48,299 bases of DNA from Sandaracinaceae bacterium (GCA_020633055.1 JACKEJ010000018.1:1-48299); one strand, 5' to 3'; positions 19,073-27,185 are shown, numbered from the stretch's first letter. A program made the numbers and translations. Notes: a model not told the origin generated them from the letters alone.

Positions 19073-22054
19073 CTAGCCTTCCTCGCGATCTTCGAGGTGC
19101 AGGAGGGCGTCGTACGTCGCCTCCGGGACGCTGGGGACCGCTCGTGCGACCTTTATGACGTCCTGTTTTGATAGCGGTCCACGAATCACGAACTGAAAGT
19201 CTCCGGTCACCCGCGCCACTCCGACGCCCACTGGAAGCGAGTCGCGCAACGCACTCAGCAGCGGCATGTCCTCGGCACGATGAACCGTGATCTCGAGCCG
19301 TGCGATGACCTTGCTGACGGGCACATGTTTGGAGGACATCACGAGCTTCTCGAGCTCTGTCACGAGCTTCTGTCGCGTCGTTTGCGGTGCCACGCGGAGC
19401 TGGTTCTCGTGAGTCTCCTCCGATTCCAGCGGAGCCAGTACGTCACAACGCTGCGACAGCACCGTACGGGGAGCCGCGTCGGCCTCCTGCTCAATCAGGA
19501 ACACGTAGTAGTAGTACGAGACCCCCTTTTGGAACTGCTTGTCGACGAAGCTCGTACCCGCATCGATATAGCGGTTCGCTTCCTGAGTGATGTCCAGGTC
19601 GAGCTTGTATTCCTCCCCCAGGTTCCACCCGCGGACGCTGGTGTACCGTTGCACCGCCGTACGGTAGGGGACGTCGCTCTCCGGGTACTGCCACGTGATG
19701 ACGATGGCGTCTTGTTCGGGATCGTGCCGCGCCTGAACGAACCGATGCACCGGTAGCGGAACGTCCGATGGAGGCTCGGGGCCGACGATCGGCGGTAGAA
19801 TGATTGCGCTAGCGACGCGCTTCGTCGCCAGTTGATCGACATTTCCATGGCAATGCGTCCGGCCATCGGTCGACTGGAGGCTCAACTTACCCTGGCGAGC
19901 AAGCTTCTTGAGCGCGTCGACGACCATGTCGGCGCGGTGTGGGATTGGCTCGCCGGGCGTCTGCTCGAAGTGTTCCACCAGCTGCTGCACGGGGCGGTTT
20001 TGGTACTCGCTCCACAGCCGCTGGACGCGCCGTTCGATGGCGGGCTGGCCACCAAAGTGCTGCTCGAAGTGCTCGCGAAACCGGATTGCAGAGAGGCCTT
20101 CGATCCGAGAAAGCTCGTACCAGGTGTCGTCGACGGGTGCGTCATCCGGTCCGGCGCGATGCCAAGACACGTAGATGCCGTAGCGCTCCGAAACCTCCTG
20201 TTGAAGTCGCCTTTGCTCCGCCGCGCGGGTCAGTTGATAGACCTTGGCCGGTTCCTCCTCAGGGCGCCCTTCGAGCAGGATCTTGCAGGCTTCGATGATC
20301 CGGGCCCGATTCATCAGCTCGCTATCGGTCAGGAGGCTGTAGTCATCACCAGCGCGACGATCGGGTTGGAATGCAGGCTCGATGAGCAGCATGAGGTTCC
20401 GCCTGGGCGCCAGGTTCTGGAGCCGAAGTCGGTCGCGCGCGTTCAGCGTGGTGGTCGACACGAGATACGTCGCAGGTGTGCCGGTGGCTTCGTGTAGCTT
20501 CTTGCGCGTAGCGGCTGAGTCGTTGGACGACGGTGTGTAGAGCACCATGCCACTGGTCTGCCCCCACGCGGATTGGATGGTCTCGCGGATGACGGTCTGC
20601 CAGGCCTCGTGCGTGACCTGCTGCGAGTGAGCCACCGCGCGAACTCGTGCCTGAGGGTTCTCTTGAGACCGGAAGACGAATCGGTTCTCGATTCGGTGGA
20701 GGTTGAACGCGTACTCCTGAAGCCGACGAAGTGCGTCCTTGATCTCGTTCGGATTCTCCCCCGGGTCGAGCACGGCGAAGAGGACCTCGTCTTCGGTGAT
20801 GCCGGCATGAATCGGATCGGCAATGGAGTAGTAGACAATCGCGCTGAAGAGCTCGTCACGATGCTTGAGGTCCGAGGGGACCGATTCGAGGTTGTCACCA
20901 AGCGCGCGACGCACCACCTCGCCGCCGGTCGCGTCCAGATTCTGCAGGTCACGGCGGAGGTCTCGCTCGCGGAAGGGAAGATCCTGGCTGGAAACGATTG
21001 GGCGCGTCTGATGAGTCGCTTGAATGACCTTGGCGAGGAAGCGAAGCGAGCCCCGTGTGTTCTGGAAGCCACCAAGGTTGGGGACCTTCTTCGTCAGGAT
21101 GTCGAGGAACTCCGGAGTGAAAGGGTACGTCGCTCTCATCCGCTCCCGGTACGAGTCCAGGGAGGCAAGACCCGCGTCCGAATAGGCGTCGATGTACGCT
21201 TCCACCACCGCGTCTCGCTCTGCGGTGTCGAGCTCGCCATGGTTCTCGAACAAGCGGTACAACAAGATCTGCTGGCGGTCTGTGGACGAGCGAAAGGCGA
21301 GCTCGGTCGGTCGCACACGACGTAGCGTCTCCGCGGGCTCCGCTTTCTCTCCGAGCACGCTCGTGACGACGGTCAGGCGGGGGTTCCTCCGGGCCACCTC
21401 GGAAAGCGCTTGGATGAAGTTGCGGTTGCGGCTCTGGTTCTGCTTCGAGAGCGCGTCGTACCAGCGTTCGAGCTCATCCAGCACGAAGACCGTGGGAGTG
21501 TCGTCGAGGAACGACTCGATGGTGTCCGCGTCGGGGTAGGTCGAGACATCTTTGGCCAACTCGGACTTGCCGAACGCCTCGTAGACCACGTCCCAGAGGT
21601 TCTCTGCCGTGCGCTGGATGAAGCTGCGCGTCACGACGCGGCAGGCGTCGGGGAGCTCGATGCGCGCGATGCCCCACCGCTTGGACCATGCGAGAGCGAC
21701 TCGAGGAGCCGAAAGCGCATGGTGTGCCGCAAGCAGGATGTGCGACTTTCCGAGACCGTATCGCCCCGAGAGCACGATAGTCCCAGAGGTGCCGTCGTCA
21801 CCCCGCATGCGCTGCGCGAGGATTTCCAACGTGTGACGCACGTCCTCCGTTGGATACGTCATCTCGAAGAACGCCGCAGGGTCCTGCAGGGCTTCGAAGG
21901 CTGGCACCTCGTCGGCGAGTCGTCGGCCTCCCCCCTTGCGCTTCCCGGGTGGCGATCCCCCGACGGCGGAGAGATCGATCATGTCGATCATCCCCGAGTC
22001 GGTGAGAACCTCGGGGCGGACCTTGAGAATGCGGCTGAATGGTTGTTGCGACAC
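19073..22054 (-). CDS. DUF499/BrxC/PglY-like P-loop ATPase, first gene of the operon
   Basis: The roughly 993-residue protein has Walker A SGRYGLGKSHILLA at about residue 95 and Walker B VFVLDELERWYDAL at about 189, followed by a long helical region and a C-terminal fibronectin-III-like segment (YRTAVQRYTSVRGWNLG to KGVSYYYYVFLI). This is the plan of the large BrxC/PglY/DUF499 ATPases found beside phage-defence methyltransferases. It probably supplies ATP-driven assembly or DNA recognition for the complex. I chose the GTG at 22054, because the typical N-terminal pattern PFSRILKVRPEVLTDSG follows it and a candidate promoter lies upstream; an ATG at 22234 is in frame, but its first 60 residues look non-coding. 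The stop is immediately followed by the start of the PglW-like gene. Confidence 0.8.
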   Translation of the reverse strand: MSQQPFSRILKVRPEVLTDSGMIDMIDLSAVGGSPPGKRKGGGRRLADEVPAFEALQDPAAFFEMTYPTEDVRHTLEILAQRMRGDDGTSGTIVLSGRYGLGKSHILLAAHHALSAPRVALAWSKRWGIARIELPDACRVVTRSFIQRTAENLWDVVYEAFGKSELAKDVSTYPDADTIESFLDDTPTVFVLDELERWYDALSKQNQSRNRNFIQALSEVARRNPRLTVVTSVLGEKAEPAETLRRVRPTELAFRSSTDRQQILLYRLFENHGELDTAERDAVVEAYIDAYSDAGLASLDSYRERMRATYPFTPEFLDILTKKVPNLGGFQNTRGSLRFLAKVIQATHQTRPIVSSQDLPFRERDLRRDLQNLDATGGEVVRRALGDNLESVPSDLKHRDELFSAIVYYSIADPIHAGITEDEVLFAVLDPGENPNEIKDALRRLQEYAFNLHRIENRFVFRSQENPQARVRAVAHSQQVTHEAWQTVIRETIQSAWGQTSGMVLYTPSSNDSAATRKKLHEATGTPATYLVSTTTLNARDRLRLQNLAPRRNLMLLIEPAFQPDRRAGDDYSLLTDSELMNRARIIEACKILLEGRPEEEPAKVYQLTRAAEQRRLQQEVSERYGIYVSWHRAGPDDAPVDDTWYELSRIEGLSAIRFREHFEQHFGGQPAIERRVQRLWSEYQNRPVQQLVEHFEQTPGEPIPHRADMVVDALKKLARQGKLSLQSTDGRTHCHGNVDQLATKRVASAIILPPIVGPEPPSDVPLPVHRFVQARHDPEQDAIVITWQYPESDVPYRTAVQRYTSVRGWNLGEEYKLDLDITQEANRYIDAGTSFVDKQFQKGVSYYYYVFLIEQEADAAPRTVLSQRCDVLAPLESEETHENQLRVAPQTTRQKLVTELEKLVMSSKHVPVSKVIARLEITVHRAEDMPLLSALRDSLPVGVGVARVTGDFQFVIRGPLSKQDVIKVARAVPSVPEATYDALLHLEDREEG

Positions 22055-22503
22055 GTAATCAGACCCGCGTAGCGCGCCTTCCCGACGGGCATCAGGCAGC
22101 AGGTCAACACAAAGCCAAGATGTGCTCCGTCCTCCACCAATTGTGCGCAACCACGTGGCCCGCAAAGCTAGTCTGTGGGTGGCGAACAAGTCAACGCCTA
22201 GGTGATGGCAACGGCAAAATCGACAGGGAGTCACGGCGCGAGGCCACGCACGCGGAGTGCTACCCCCGTGTCGTGACCGACCAACGCTGCGACCTTCACC
22301 CTTGGCGTCGACACCTCATGCGCTCAACGGCTGCGTAGACGCACGCTTCACGGAGTGTAGCGTTCAGAGGATATGAACCGCAGCGACGGCACTCGGCGCT
22401 CGGCTACCTACGCCGGGCCGAGTTCGAGAGGCACATTCAGCCCATGGTGCCTCTGGCAGCGTAAGAAGACCATCCCCGAATTCGGGTCAATTCCAAGGAC
22501 CCG
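22055..22503. other. Gap upstream of the defence operon
   Basis: This stretch separates the minus-strand operon from the plus-strand zinc-ribbon gene. Apart from the candidate minus-strand promoter near 22180, I see no gene with convincing codon use, no tRNA and no clear repeat. Base composition is more mixed than in the core genes beyond 23 kb. Divergent promoters for both transcription units are expected here. Confidence 0.5.
22165..22194 (-). promoter_or_regulatory. Candidate sigma-70 promoter of the defence operon
   Basis: On the minus strand a TTGACT hexamer (22189-22194) is followed after 18 bases by TAGCTT (22165-22170). It lies about 110 bases upstream of the GTG start at 22054 and is the best-looking promoter in this gap. 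If used, it rules out the longer ATG start at 22234. No operator-like palindrome is obvious around it. Confidence 0.4.
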
Positions 22504-23253
22504 GTGCCGCCCAGAACGTTGCCGGGAGGCCGTCGCCGCTCACCACCCGCGCGGGAGCATCGAAACACGCTCCTTTGCGGTCAGTGCGCCTCAACTGGCA
22601 GACCGCTTGGGGGTGCGTCGTGCTCTCAGAGCAAGGTGCACGCTCGCTGCGGCGCCGGGCAGAACACATGTGCGCTGTGTTCGCGACCAACCCGCTACGA
22701 TAGAGTAACCCGTCAATGCATATGCAAGGAGTGCTTCATGACCGCAGGTGTCCCCTTCTGGCAGGTTCGCCAGCTCGTGTCGTGTGCAATCTGCGATGTG
22801 CCGGTGAGCCACCAACATGAACTCGATGGCGACATCGTGTGCACCAGCTGCTACCTGCACGCGCGGGGCCGCAGCGAGCTCGATGGCATCGGGTTCGCGC
22901 TGACCCTCATGTTCGACCGCAACGTGTGTGCGTACTGCGGCGAGTTCGCCCGAGACGAGGAGCAGCTTCCCGCGCAGACCTCGGAGGACCCGCTCTGGAC
23001 GGTGCTCCAGTGCGAGGAGTGCCGCGACCTCGTGCGCGGGGAGACTTTCCGAACGTTCGAGGAGAAGCGCCTTCACATCAAACACGGGCTCGCGCGGCGC
23101 TACGCTGGCGTCGTGGGCGCACGTGAGTGGGACCACGAAGAGATCGAGGAGTTGGGTCGCGGGCTGCGAGAGTCGGTCGAGCTCGCTGAGCAGGCGCGCA
23201 AGATCGTTCAGGCCAGGCTCCAGTTTACATTCGACCAACTAGTTGGCTTCTAG
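22504..23253 (+). CDS. Cys-rich zinc-ribbon protein, start uncertain
   Basis: The frame encodes three Cys4-like clusters: CALC with CKEC (about residues 55-78), CAIC with CTSC (about 93-115), and CAYC with CEEC (about 141-176). A helical C-terminal part follows (EKRLHIKHGLARRY, then EEIEELGRGLRESVELAEQARK). The start is unclear. An ATG at 22738 has a good AAGGAG ribosome binding site six bases upstream, but would remove the first Cys cluster; longer starts (22504 or a GTG near 22637) keep it. Zinc-ribbon proteins of this sort often bind DNA or protein. I recognise no named family. It reads away from the defence operon and could be its regulator or an unrelated passenger. Confidence 0.6.
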   Translation: MPPRTLPGGRRRSPPAREHRNTLLCGQCASTGRPLGGASCSQSKVHARCGAGQNTCALCSRPTRYDRVTRQCICKECFMTAGVPFWQVRQLVSCAICDVPVSHQHELDGDIVCTSCYLHARGRSELDGIGFALTLMFDRNVCAYCGEFARDEEQLPAQTSEDPLWTVLQCEECRDLVRGETFRTFEEKRLHIKHGLARRYAGVVGAREWDHEEIEELGRGLRESVELAEQARKIVQARLQFTFDQLVGF

Positions 23254-23323
23254 TTGGCCGAACAACCTGCGCTCGTCGCAAGCTCGCGAATGGGACGCAT
23301 CACGCTCCCCCAGCCCCCAGACG

Positions 23324-23355
23324 AAAACGGCCGGGTAGCTTTCGCTAACCGGCCG
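23324..23355 (-). terminator. Intrinsic terminator of the tRNA-Gly gene
   Basis: Two 12-base arms (23328-23339 and 23344-23355) pair with one mismatch around a four-base loop. On the minus strand the hairpin is followed by four T residues (23324-23327). It lies 20 bases past the tRNA 3' end, as expected for a Rho-independent terminator. No T-run follows on the plus strand, so it should not end the zinc-ribbon gene. Confidence 0.75.
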
Positions 23356-23375
23356 GAATCACAAGCAAATCTGGG

Positions 23376-23447
<72 letters not shown>

Positions 23448-23458
23448 GAAGGGCCGCT

Positions 23459-23487
23459 TATCTACGGTGCCCGGGGCACCCCGTCAA
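23459..23487 (-). promoter_or_regulatory. Promoter of tRNA-Gly
   Basis: On the minus strand TTGACG (23482-23487) and TAGATA (23459-23464) are spaced by exactly 17 bases. The tRNA 5' end follows 11 bases after the -10 element. The spacer contains a GC-rich palindrome (GGTGCCCCGGGCACC), which may be chance or a discriminator-type feature. Confidence 0.7.
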
Positions 23488-23494
23488 GGATTTT

Positions 23495-23962
23495 TTAGCG
23501 CCCCCGGGGCCCTTCTCGGGCGGCGTCGCGGAGGGCCAGCGCGGCGAGCCCCAGGAGCCCCAGCGTGCCCAGCGTCACGCACGCGGCAACAGGCTTCCAA
23601 GCCGCCCCAAACATGAAGCAGAAGGTCACCAGCACCCCCGGCAGCTGCAGCAGCGAGCTGGCGCCCAGGAAGGCTAGGACGCGGGCCCCCGCGCGCAAGT
23701 CAGGCCGCATCGGGGGCAGCTGCCGTAGCCGCCGGCGAGCCAGGTGGCGCATCAACACGTAGCTGGGCACCGCCAGCACCACGGTGAGCACCACCAGGCC
23801 CCGCGCCGCCGCGCTCATGGTGGGCCGCAGGAGCTCGCGCAGCTGCTCGAAGTCGGCCGGGAAGAACGCGGCGCGCAGGGCGGTCTCGGCGGCCCAGGCG
23901 GTGGGCACGGCGGTGACCACGAGGGCCATCAGCGCGACCCGGCTGCGTGGGCTGAGGTCCAC
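23495..23962 (-). CDS. Small integral membrane protein, unknown function
   Basis: The 155-residue protein has about four hydrophobic helices: near residues 8-25 (VALMALVVTAVPTAW), 52-70 (ARGLVVLTVVLAVPSYVLM), 92-115 (VLAFLGASSLLQLPGVLVTF) and 122-145 (PVAACVTLGTLGLLGLAALAL). Arg-rich loops (HLARRRLRQ) lie between them and suggest cytoplasmic faces. No family motif is recognised. It is seven bases downstream of the ThDP enzyme gene and probably shares its transcript. Confidence 0.7.
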   Translation of the reverse strand: MDLSPRSRVALMALVVTAVPTAWAAETALRAAFFPADFEQLRELLRPTMSAAARGLVVLTVVLAVPSYVLMRHLARRRLRQLPPMRPDLRAGARVLAFLGASSLLQLPGVLVTFCFMFGAAWKPVAACVTLGTLGLLGLAALALRDAAREGPRGR

Positions 23963-23969
23963 CGCGGGT

Positions 23970-25721
23970 TCAGATGCTCAGCGAGCCCTTGCGGAAGTCG
24001 GTCGCGCCGATCCACGCGTTGATGCACACGGGGCGGCCGTTGCGGGCGTGCTCCTTGGCCTCGGCCAGCACGCGCGGGACGTCGGCGGGGTCCTTCACCA
24101 CCAGGCCCACGCCGCCGTAGCCCTCGGCCACCTTGTGGTAGTCCGTGCGGCGCAGGGCGGTGCCGCAGTCGCTGCCCAGCAGCGTCACCTGGTCGCGCGC
24201 GATCTGGTTCCAGCTGGCGTCCGTGCCGATGACGGCGATGACGGGCAGGCCGTGCCGCGCGTAGGTGTCGAACTCCGCCAGGCTGTAGGCGCTGCTGCCG
24301 TCGCCCCAGAAGAGCCACGTCTCGGCCCCCGGTCGCGCCAGCGCCGCCCCCGCCGCGTAGCCGCCGCCCACGCCCAGCGTGCCGAACACGCCCGGGTCCA
24401 GCCAGCACAGGGGGTTGCGGGGCCGGAGGATGTAGCTGGCCGTGGCCACGAAGTCCCCGCCGTCCACCACGATGACGGCGTCGTCCGCCATGACCTTCTC
24501 GATCTCGCGGCACAGGTAGAGCGGGTTCACGTACTCGGTGCGCGCCCTGGCTTGCTCGGCGATCTCCGCGTCGCGCTTCTGCTCGTTCTTGCGCAGCTCC
24601 GCGTACCACGGCTCCCACACCAGCCGGGAGGGCCGCGCCGCGCGCGCCAGGTCTTGCAGGGTGCGCCCCGCGTCCGCCAGCACGGCCAGCGTGGGCCGCC
24701 GGTTCTTGGTGAGCTCCACCGGGTTGCGGTTGACGGTCACCAGGTCCGCCTTGCGGTTGATGCCCAGCCCGTAGCCCATGCGGAAGTCGAAGGGGAAGCC
24801 ACACACCAGCACGAAGTCCGCTTCCTTCAGCGCCTTGCCCCGCGCATGACGGAACTGGATGTCGCTGCCGTCGCGCCCCAGCAGCCCGCGCGCGCAGCCG
24901 CCCAGGAACACGGGCGCGCCCAGCGCACGCAGCGCGTCGGCCGTCTGCTGCGCCTCCATGCTCTCCACCACGCTCTGGCTGCCCAGCACGATGACGGGCT
25001 TGCGCGCGGCCTCGAGCATGCCCGCGATCTTCTGCACGTCGGCGCGCGCCGCGGTGGGAGGCGTGCGGCGCTGGGCGGGCTTGGCGGCCACCTTGTCGGC
25101 GCCCTGGAACACGCGGAAGAGGTGCGCCATGGCCAGCTTGTGCAGCGCGCGCATGGGCAGCGCCGAGTTCTTCTTCCCGCCGCCGGTCATGTCCGCGTAC
25201 ATGCCGCGCACCAGCTCCTGCGAGTACAAGAGGTCCACCGGGCACTCGATGAACACGGGCCCGGGCACGCCGTCCAGCGCCACCTCGAAGCCCTCCTCGA
25301 GCGCACCCACCAGGTCCTTCACGCGCTTCACCTGGCGCGTCATCTTCACCATGGACTGGATGGGCGAGATCTGGTCGATGTCCTGCAGCGCGCCCCGCCC
25401 GCGCAGCGCGGTGGCCGTGGCGCCCCCCAGCAGCACCAGCGGCGACTGCGCCAGGTATGCGTTCTGGATGGCGGTGAGCGTGTTGGTCACGCCGGGCCCC
25501 GCCGTCACGGCCGCGACCCCGGGTACGCCCGTCATGCGCGCCACCGCGTCGGCCGCGAACACCGCGCTCTTCTCGTCGCGCATGTCCACCACGCGGATGC
25601 CCGCCCTCTGGCTCTCCACCAGGATGGGCGAGATGTGCCCGCCGCACAGCGTGAACAGGAACTGGACCCCCTGCTTGCGCAGCACGTCCGCGATGAGCTT
25701 GCCGCCGTTGATGTCGGTCAT
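23970..25721 (-). CDS. Thiamine diphosphate-dependent acetolactate synthase-like enzyme
   Basis: The 583-residue protein has the three-domain plan of acetolactate synthase and 2-hydroxyacyl-CoA lyase. The N-terminal pyrimidine-binding domain shows CGGHISPIL, the catalytic-type Glu in RDEKSAVFAADAVAR, and TAGPGVTN. A central domain follows, then the ThDP/Mg motif of the C-terminal domain, WGDGSSAYSLAEFDTY ending at DASWNQI. It probably performs 2-keto acid decarboxylation with carboligation or C-C cleavage; the substrate is not clear and no small regulatory subunit is nearby. The ATG at 25721 fits the family start, has a GGGAG ribosome binding site, and overlaps the hotdog gene stop as ATGA. 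The frame stays open upstream but that part belongs to the neighbour. Confidence 0.9.
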   Translation of the reverse strand: MTDINGGKLIADVLRKQGVQFLFTLCGGHISPILVESQRAGIRVVDMRDEKSAVFAADAVARMTGVPGVAAVTAGPGVTNTLTAIQNAYLAQSPLVLLGGATATALRGRGALQDIDQISPIQSMVKMTRQVKRVKDLVGALEEGFEVALDGVPGPVFIECPVDLLYSQELVRGMYADMTGGGKKNSALPMRALHKLAMAHLFRVFQGADKVAAKPAQRRTPPTAARADVQKIAGMLEAARKPVIVLGSQSVVESMEAQQTADALRALGAPVFLGGCARGLLGRDGSDIQFRHARGKALKEADFVLVCGFPFDFRMGYGLGINRKADLVTVNRNPVELTKNRRPTLAVLADAGRTLQDLARAARPSRLVWEPWYAELRKNEQKRDAEIAEQARARTEYVNPLYLCREIEKVMADDAVIVVDGGDFVATASYILRPRNPLCWLDPGVFGTLGVGGGYAAGAALARPGAETWLFWGDGSSAYSLAEFDTYARHGLPVIAVIGTDASWNQIARDQVTLLGSDCGTALRRTDYHKVAEGYGGVGLVVKDPADVPRVLAEAKEHARNGRPVCINAWIGATDFRKGSLSI

Positions 25722-26161
25722 GGCTGGTCTCCCTGGGTCTCTGCGCTCGCGTTGGGCTGCGGCCCGAGCACGTGCGCCGGCAACACGAAGCAGGTGAACG
25801 TGCCCTCGAACACGGTCTCGACCCCGCGCGTGCAGGTCACCTTCACCACCTGCTTCTTGCCCGCGCCGCTCTCGGCGTCGCGCGTCGCACGCGCCACCAC
25901 CACGTCGCCCACCACCACCGGCTTGGTGAAGCGCGTCTCGGCGGCACCCAGCACCACGTACGGGTCGTTCACGGCCAGCATGGCCGCGTAGTCCGCGAGG
26001 CCGAACACGAACCCGCCGTGCACCAGGCCGCGCGCGTCGGCCGCCATGCGCGCGTGCGTGGTGAGCGCCACCTCGGCGAACCCCTCGCGCAGGGTGCGCG
26101 GCGTGCCCACCCACTCGGGGTCGATGGCGTGGTGCGTGTTGGTGTCCACCATGCGCGGCAT
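25718..26161 (-). CDS. Hotdog-fold thioesterase-like protein (PaaI type)
   Basis: The 147-residue protein shows the hotdog-helix segment LVHGGFVFGLADYAAMLAVND followed by beta strands with FTKPVVVGDVVVARA, typical of PaaI/YbgC-type thioesterases and related dehydratases. The usual catalytic Asp/Glu/Asn after the HGG is not certain. Start choice is ATG 26161 or ATG 26152; no strong ribosome binding site decides between them. Upstream in-frame sequence runs into the palindromic repeat cluster and is not coding. Overlap with the ThDP enzyme gene suggests the two act in the same acyl-CoA or keto-acid pathway. Confidence 0.8.
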   Translation of the reverse strand: MPRMVDTNTHHAIDPEWVGTPRTLREGFAEVALTTHARMAADARGLVHGGFVFGLADYAAMLAVNDPYVVLGAAETRFTKPVVVGDVVVARATRDAESGAGKKQVVKVTCTRGVETVFEGTFTCFVLPAHVLGPQPNASAETQGDQP

Positions 26162-26283
26162 CGTGCCCGATGTGTCTTTCGGAAGCGAGCAGCGAAGGGG
26201 CGCGGCAAGGGCGAGCGCGAGGCACCGCGACCGAAGCGTTCGTCGCGTCCGAGGCAGGCAGGTAGGGGCAGCACCGACTGAAC

Positions 26284-26349
26284 GAGGCTGTCTCAATACC
26301 GGCTGGCAGTCGGGCATGGGGGCACCCCGGACTAAAGTCCGGGGCAGCG
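26284..26349 (-). repeat. Inverted copy of intergenic repeat
   Basis: The 66 bases are the reverse complement, with few changes, of the first direct copy at 26535-26600. They contain the palindromic core CCCCGGACTAAAGTCCGGGG and, on the minus strand, the conserved words GCCCGACTGCC and a terminal CAGCC. Confidence 0.8.
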
Positions 26350-26387
26350 TCCTTCCGAGCGCCCGGCTACCGCCGAGCACTCGGAAA

Positions 26388-26412
26388 AGTCCTCCCCACA
26401 AGGGGGAGGACT
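26388..26412. repeat. Perfect 10-bp hairpin in repeat cluster
   Basis: Arms AGTCCTCCCC (26388-26397) and GGGGAGGACT (26403-26412) pair fully around a five-base loop. No T-run follows directly, so it is not a standard intrinsic terminator. Confidence 0.75.
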
Positions 26413-26486
26413 GTCTTGCTCGGCGCCACCGCAAATCCAAGAACGCGCCCGTCCCGCCGAACACCCGACAGCAACCCACGAGACGC

Positions 26487-26511
26487 AGTCCGCCTCCGCA
26501 GGGGGCGGACT
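26487..26511. repeat. Second hairpin in repeat cluster
   Basis: Arms AGTCCGCC (26487-26494) and GGCGGACT (26504-26511) pair fully, and two more C-G pairs extend towards the loop. The outer AGTCC/GGACT bases are shared with the hairpin at 26388-26412 and with the core of the longer repeats, which suggests related origin. Confidence 0.75.
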
Positions 26512-26534
26512 TCGAGCTGGCGATCACCTGAGAT

Positions 26535-26702
26535 CGCTGCCCCGGACTTTAGTCCGGGGTGCCCATCGCCCGACTGCCGGCCGGAATCCAGGCAGCCGAT
26601 TTTGTCCGGGGTGGCCACATGCCCGACTGCCATCCCGAATCGAGACAGCCGCTTCAGTCCGGGTGCCCCACAGCTCAACTGGTAGCCGGTATTGAGGCAG
26701 CC
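26535..26702 (+). repeat. Three tandem degenerate copies of a 52-58 bp intergenic repeat
   Basis: Copies run approximately 26540-26597, 26598-26650 and 26651-26702, with a partial fourth start at 26703. Each has AGTCCGGG-type sequence or its variant, then GTGCC, then CGACTGCC or AACTGGTAGCC, then a GGAAT/GGTAT/CGAAT word, and ends in CAGCC. The first copy has the perfect palindrome CCCCGGACTTTAGTCCGGGG. Confidence 0.8.
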
Positions 26703-26728
26703 TCTTCAGTCCGAGGAGCTCGAACAGC

Positions 26729-27178
26729 TCACCCCGGAGGCAGCGCCTCGCCCACCACGTTGATCGTCCCGCGCGCGCACAGCTCGGGCTCGGCGCCGCC
26801 CGGCAGCTCCCGGAACAGCTCGCAGTCGAACTGCGCCAGCGCGCCCGCGCCCCAGCTCTCCTTGGCCACCACGCGCAGCACGTCGCCCACGCGCAGCTCG
26901 GGCACCACGAAGTCCACGCCGCGCGTGCCCAGCAGCGCGCCGGCCACGGGGTTCGGGTCGCTGCCGCTCGTGCGGTGGCTCATCAGCACGGCCGCGCTCT
27001 GCGCGAACAGCTCGATGGCCGCGATGGGCGAGAGCACGCCGTCCACGGCCAGGATGTGGTCGGCGCGCAGCGTCATCGTGGTCTCGACCGAGCTCGGGCC
27101 CACGGCCAGCACGTCGTCGATGAAGCACATGGGCCCGCGGTGCGGGATGCGGGCCAAGAGGTGCGTCAGCTCGCCCAT
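26729..27178 (-). CDS. 3-hydroxyacyl-ACP dehydratase-like hotdog protein (ApeP/FabZ type)
   Basis: The 149-residue protein begins with IPHRGPMCFIDDVLA, the N-terminal signature of FabZ/ApeP-type dehydratases, and continues with SPIAAIELFAQSAAVLM, matching the helix that carries the active-site acidic residue and the AQ pair. The classical GHFP motif of FabZ is replaced by DHILAVDGVLSP, so this belongs to the divergent ApeP-like group. It would remove water from a 3-hydroxyacyl chain held on the acyl carrier protein encoded seven bases upstream. Substrate is unknown. Confidence 0.8.
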   Translation of the reverse strand: MGELTHLLARIPHRGPMCFIDDVLAVGPSSVETTMTLRADHILAVDGVLSPIAAIELFAQSAAVLMSHRTSGSDPNPVAGALLGTRGVDFVVPELRVGDVLRVVAKESWGAGALAQFDCELFRELPGGAEPELCARGTINVVGEALPPG

Positions 27179-27185
27179 GGCGCGC

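Larger units (their letters stand above)
26162..26728. other. Intergenic region filled with palindromic repeats
   Basis: No gene is seen here. The region holds one inverted and three tandem direct copies of a 50-66 bp repeat, and two short perfect hairpins. It lies between the hotdog gene start and the dehydratase gene stop, so it could carry a promoter for the former or act as transcript-processing or termination structures for the latter. Confidence 0.8.

Noticed and set aside
2344..22234. A standard Dnd phosphorothioation locus
   Set aside because: No DndA-E-like protein (cysteine desulfurase, PAPS reductase-like, SMC-like ATPase or small DndE) is encoded; only the restriction-side homologues are present.
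2344..22234. A standard BREX type 2 or type 3 locus
   Set aside because: There is no separate active pglZ, no brxHI/brxHII helicase and no brxA or brxF, while DptF/G/H-like genes are present.
22591..23238. Minus-strand frame opposite the zinc-ribbon gene
   Set aside because: The plus frame has regularly spaced CxxC pairs, which would not arise by chance; the minus frame has no motif.
23784..25991. 735-codon plus-strand frame opposite the ThDP enzyme
   Set aside because: His/Arg/Ala-rich antisense shadow; the minus-strand gene has complete ThDP motifs.
26284..26702. CRISPR array
   Set aside because: Copies are degenerate, partly inverted, directly adjacent without unique spacers of constant length, and no cas gene is near.
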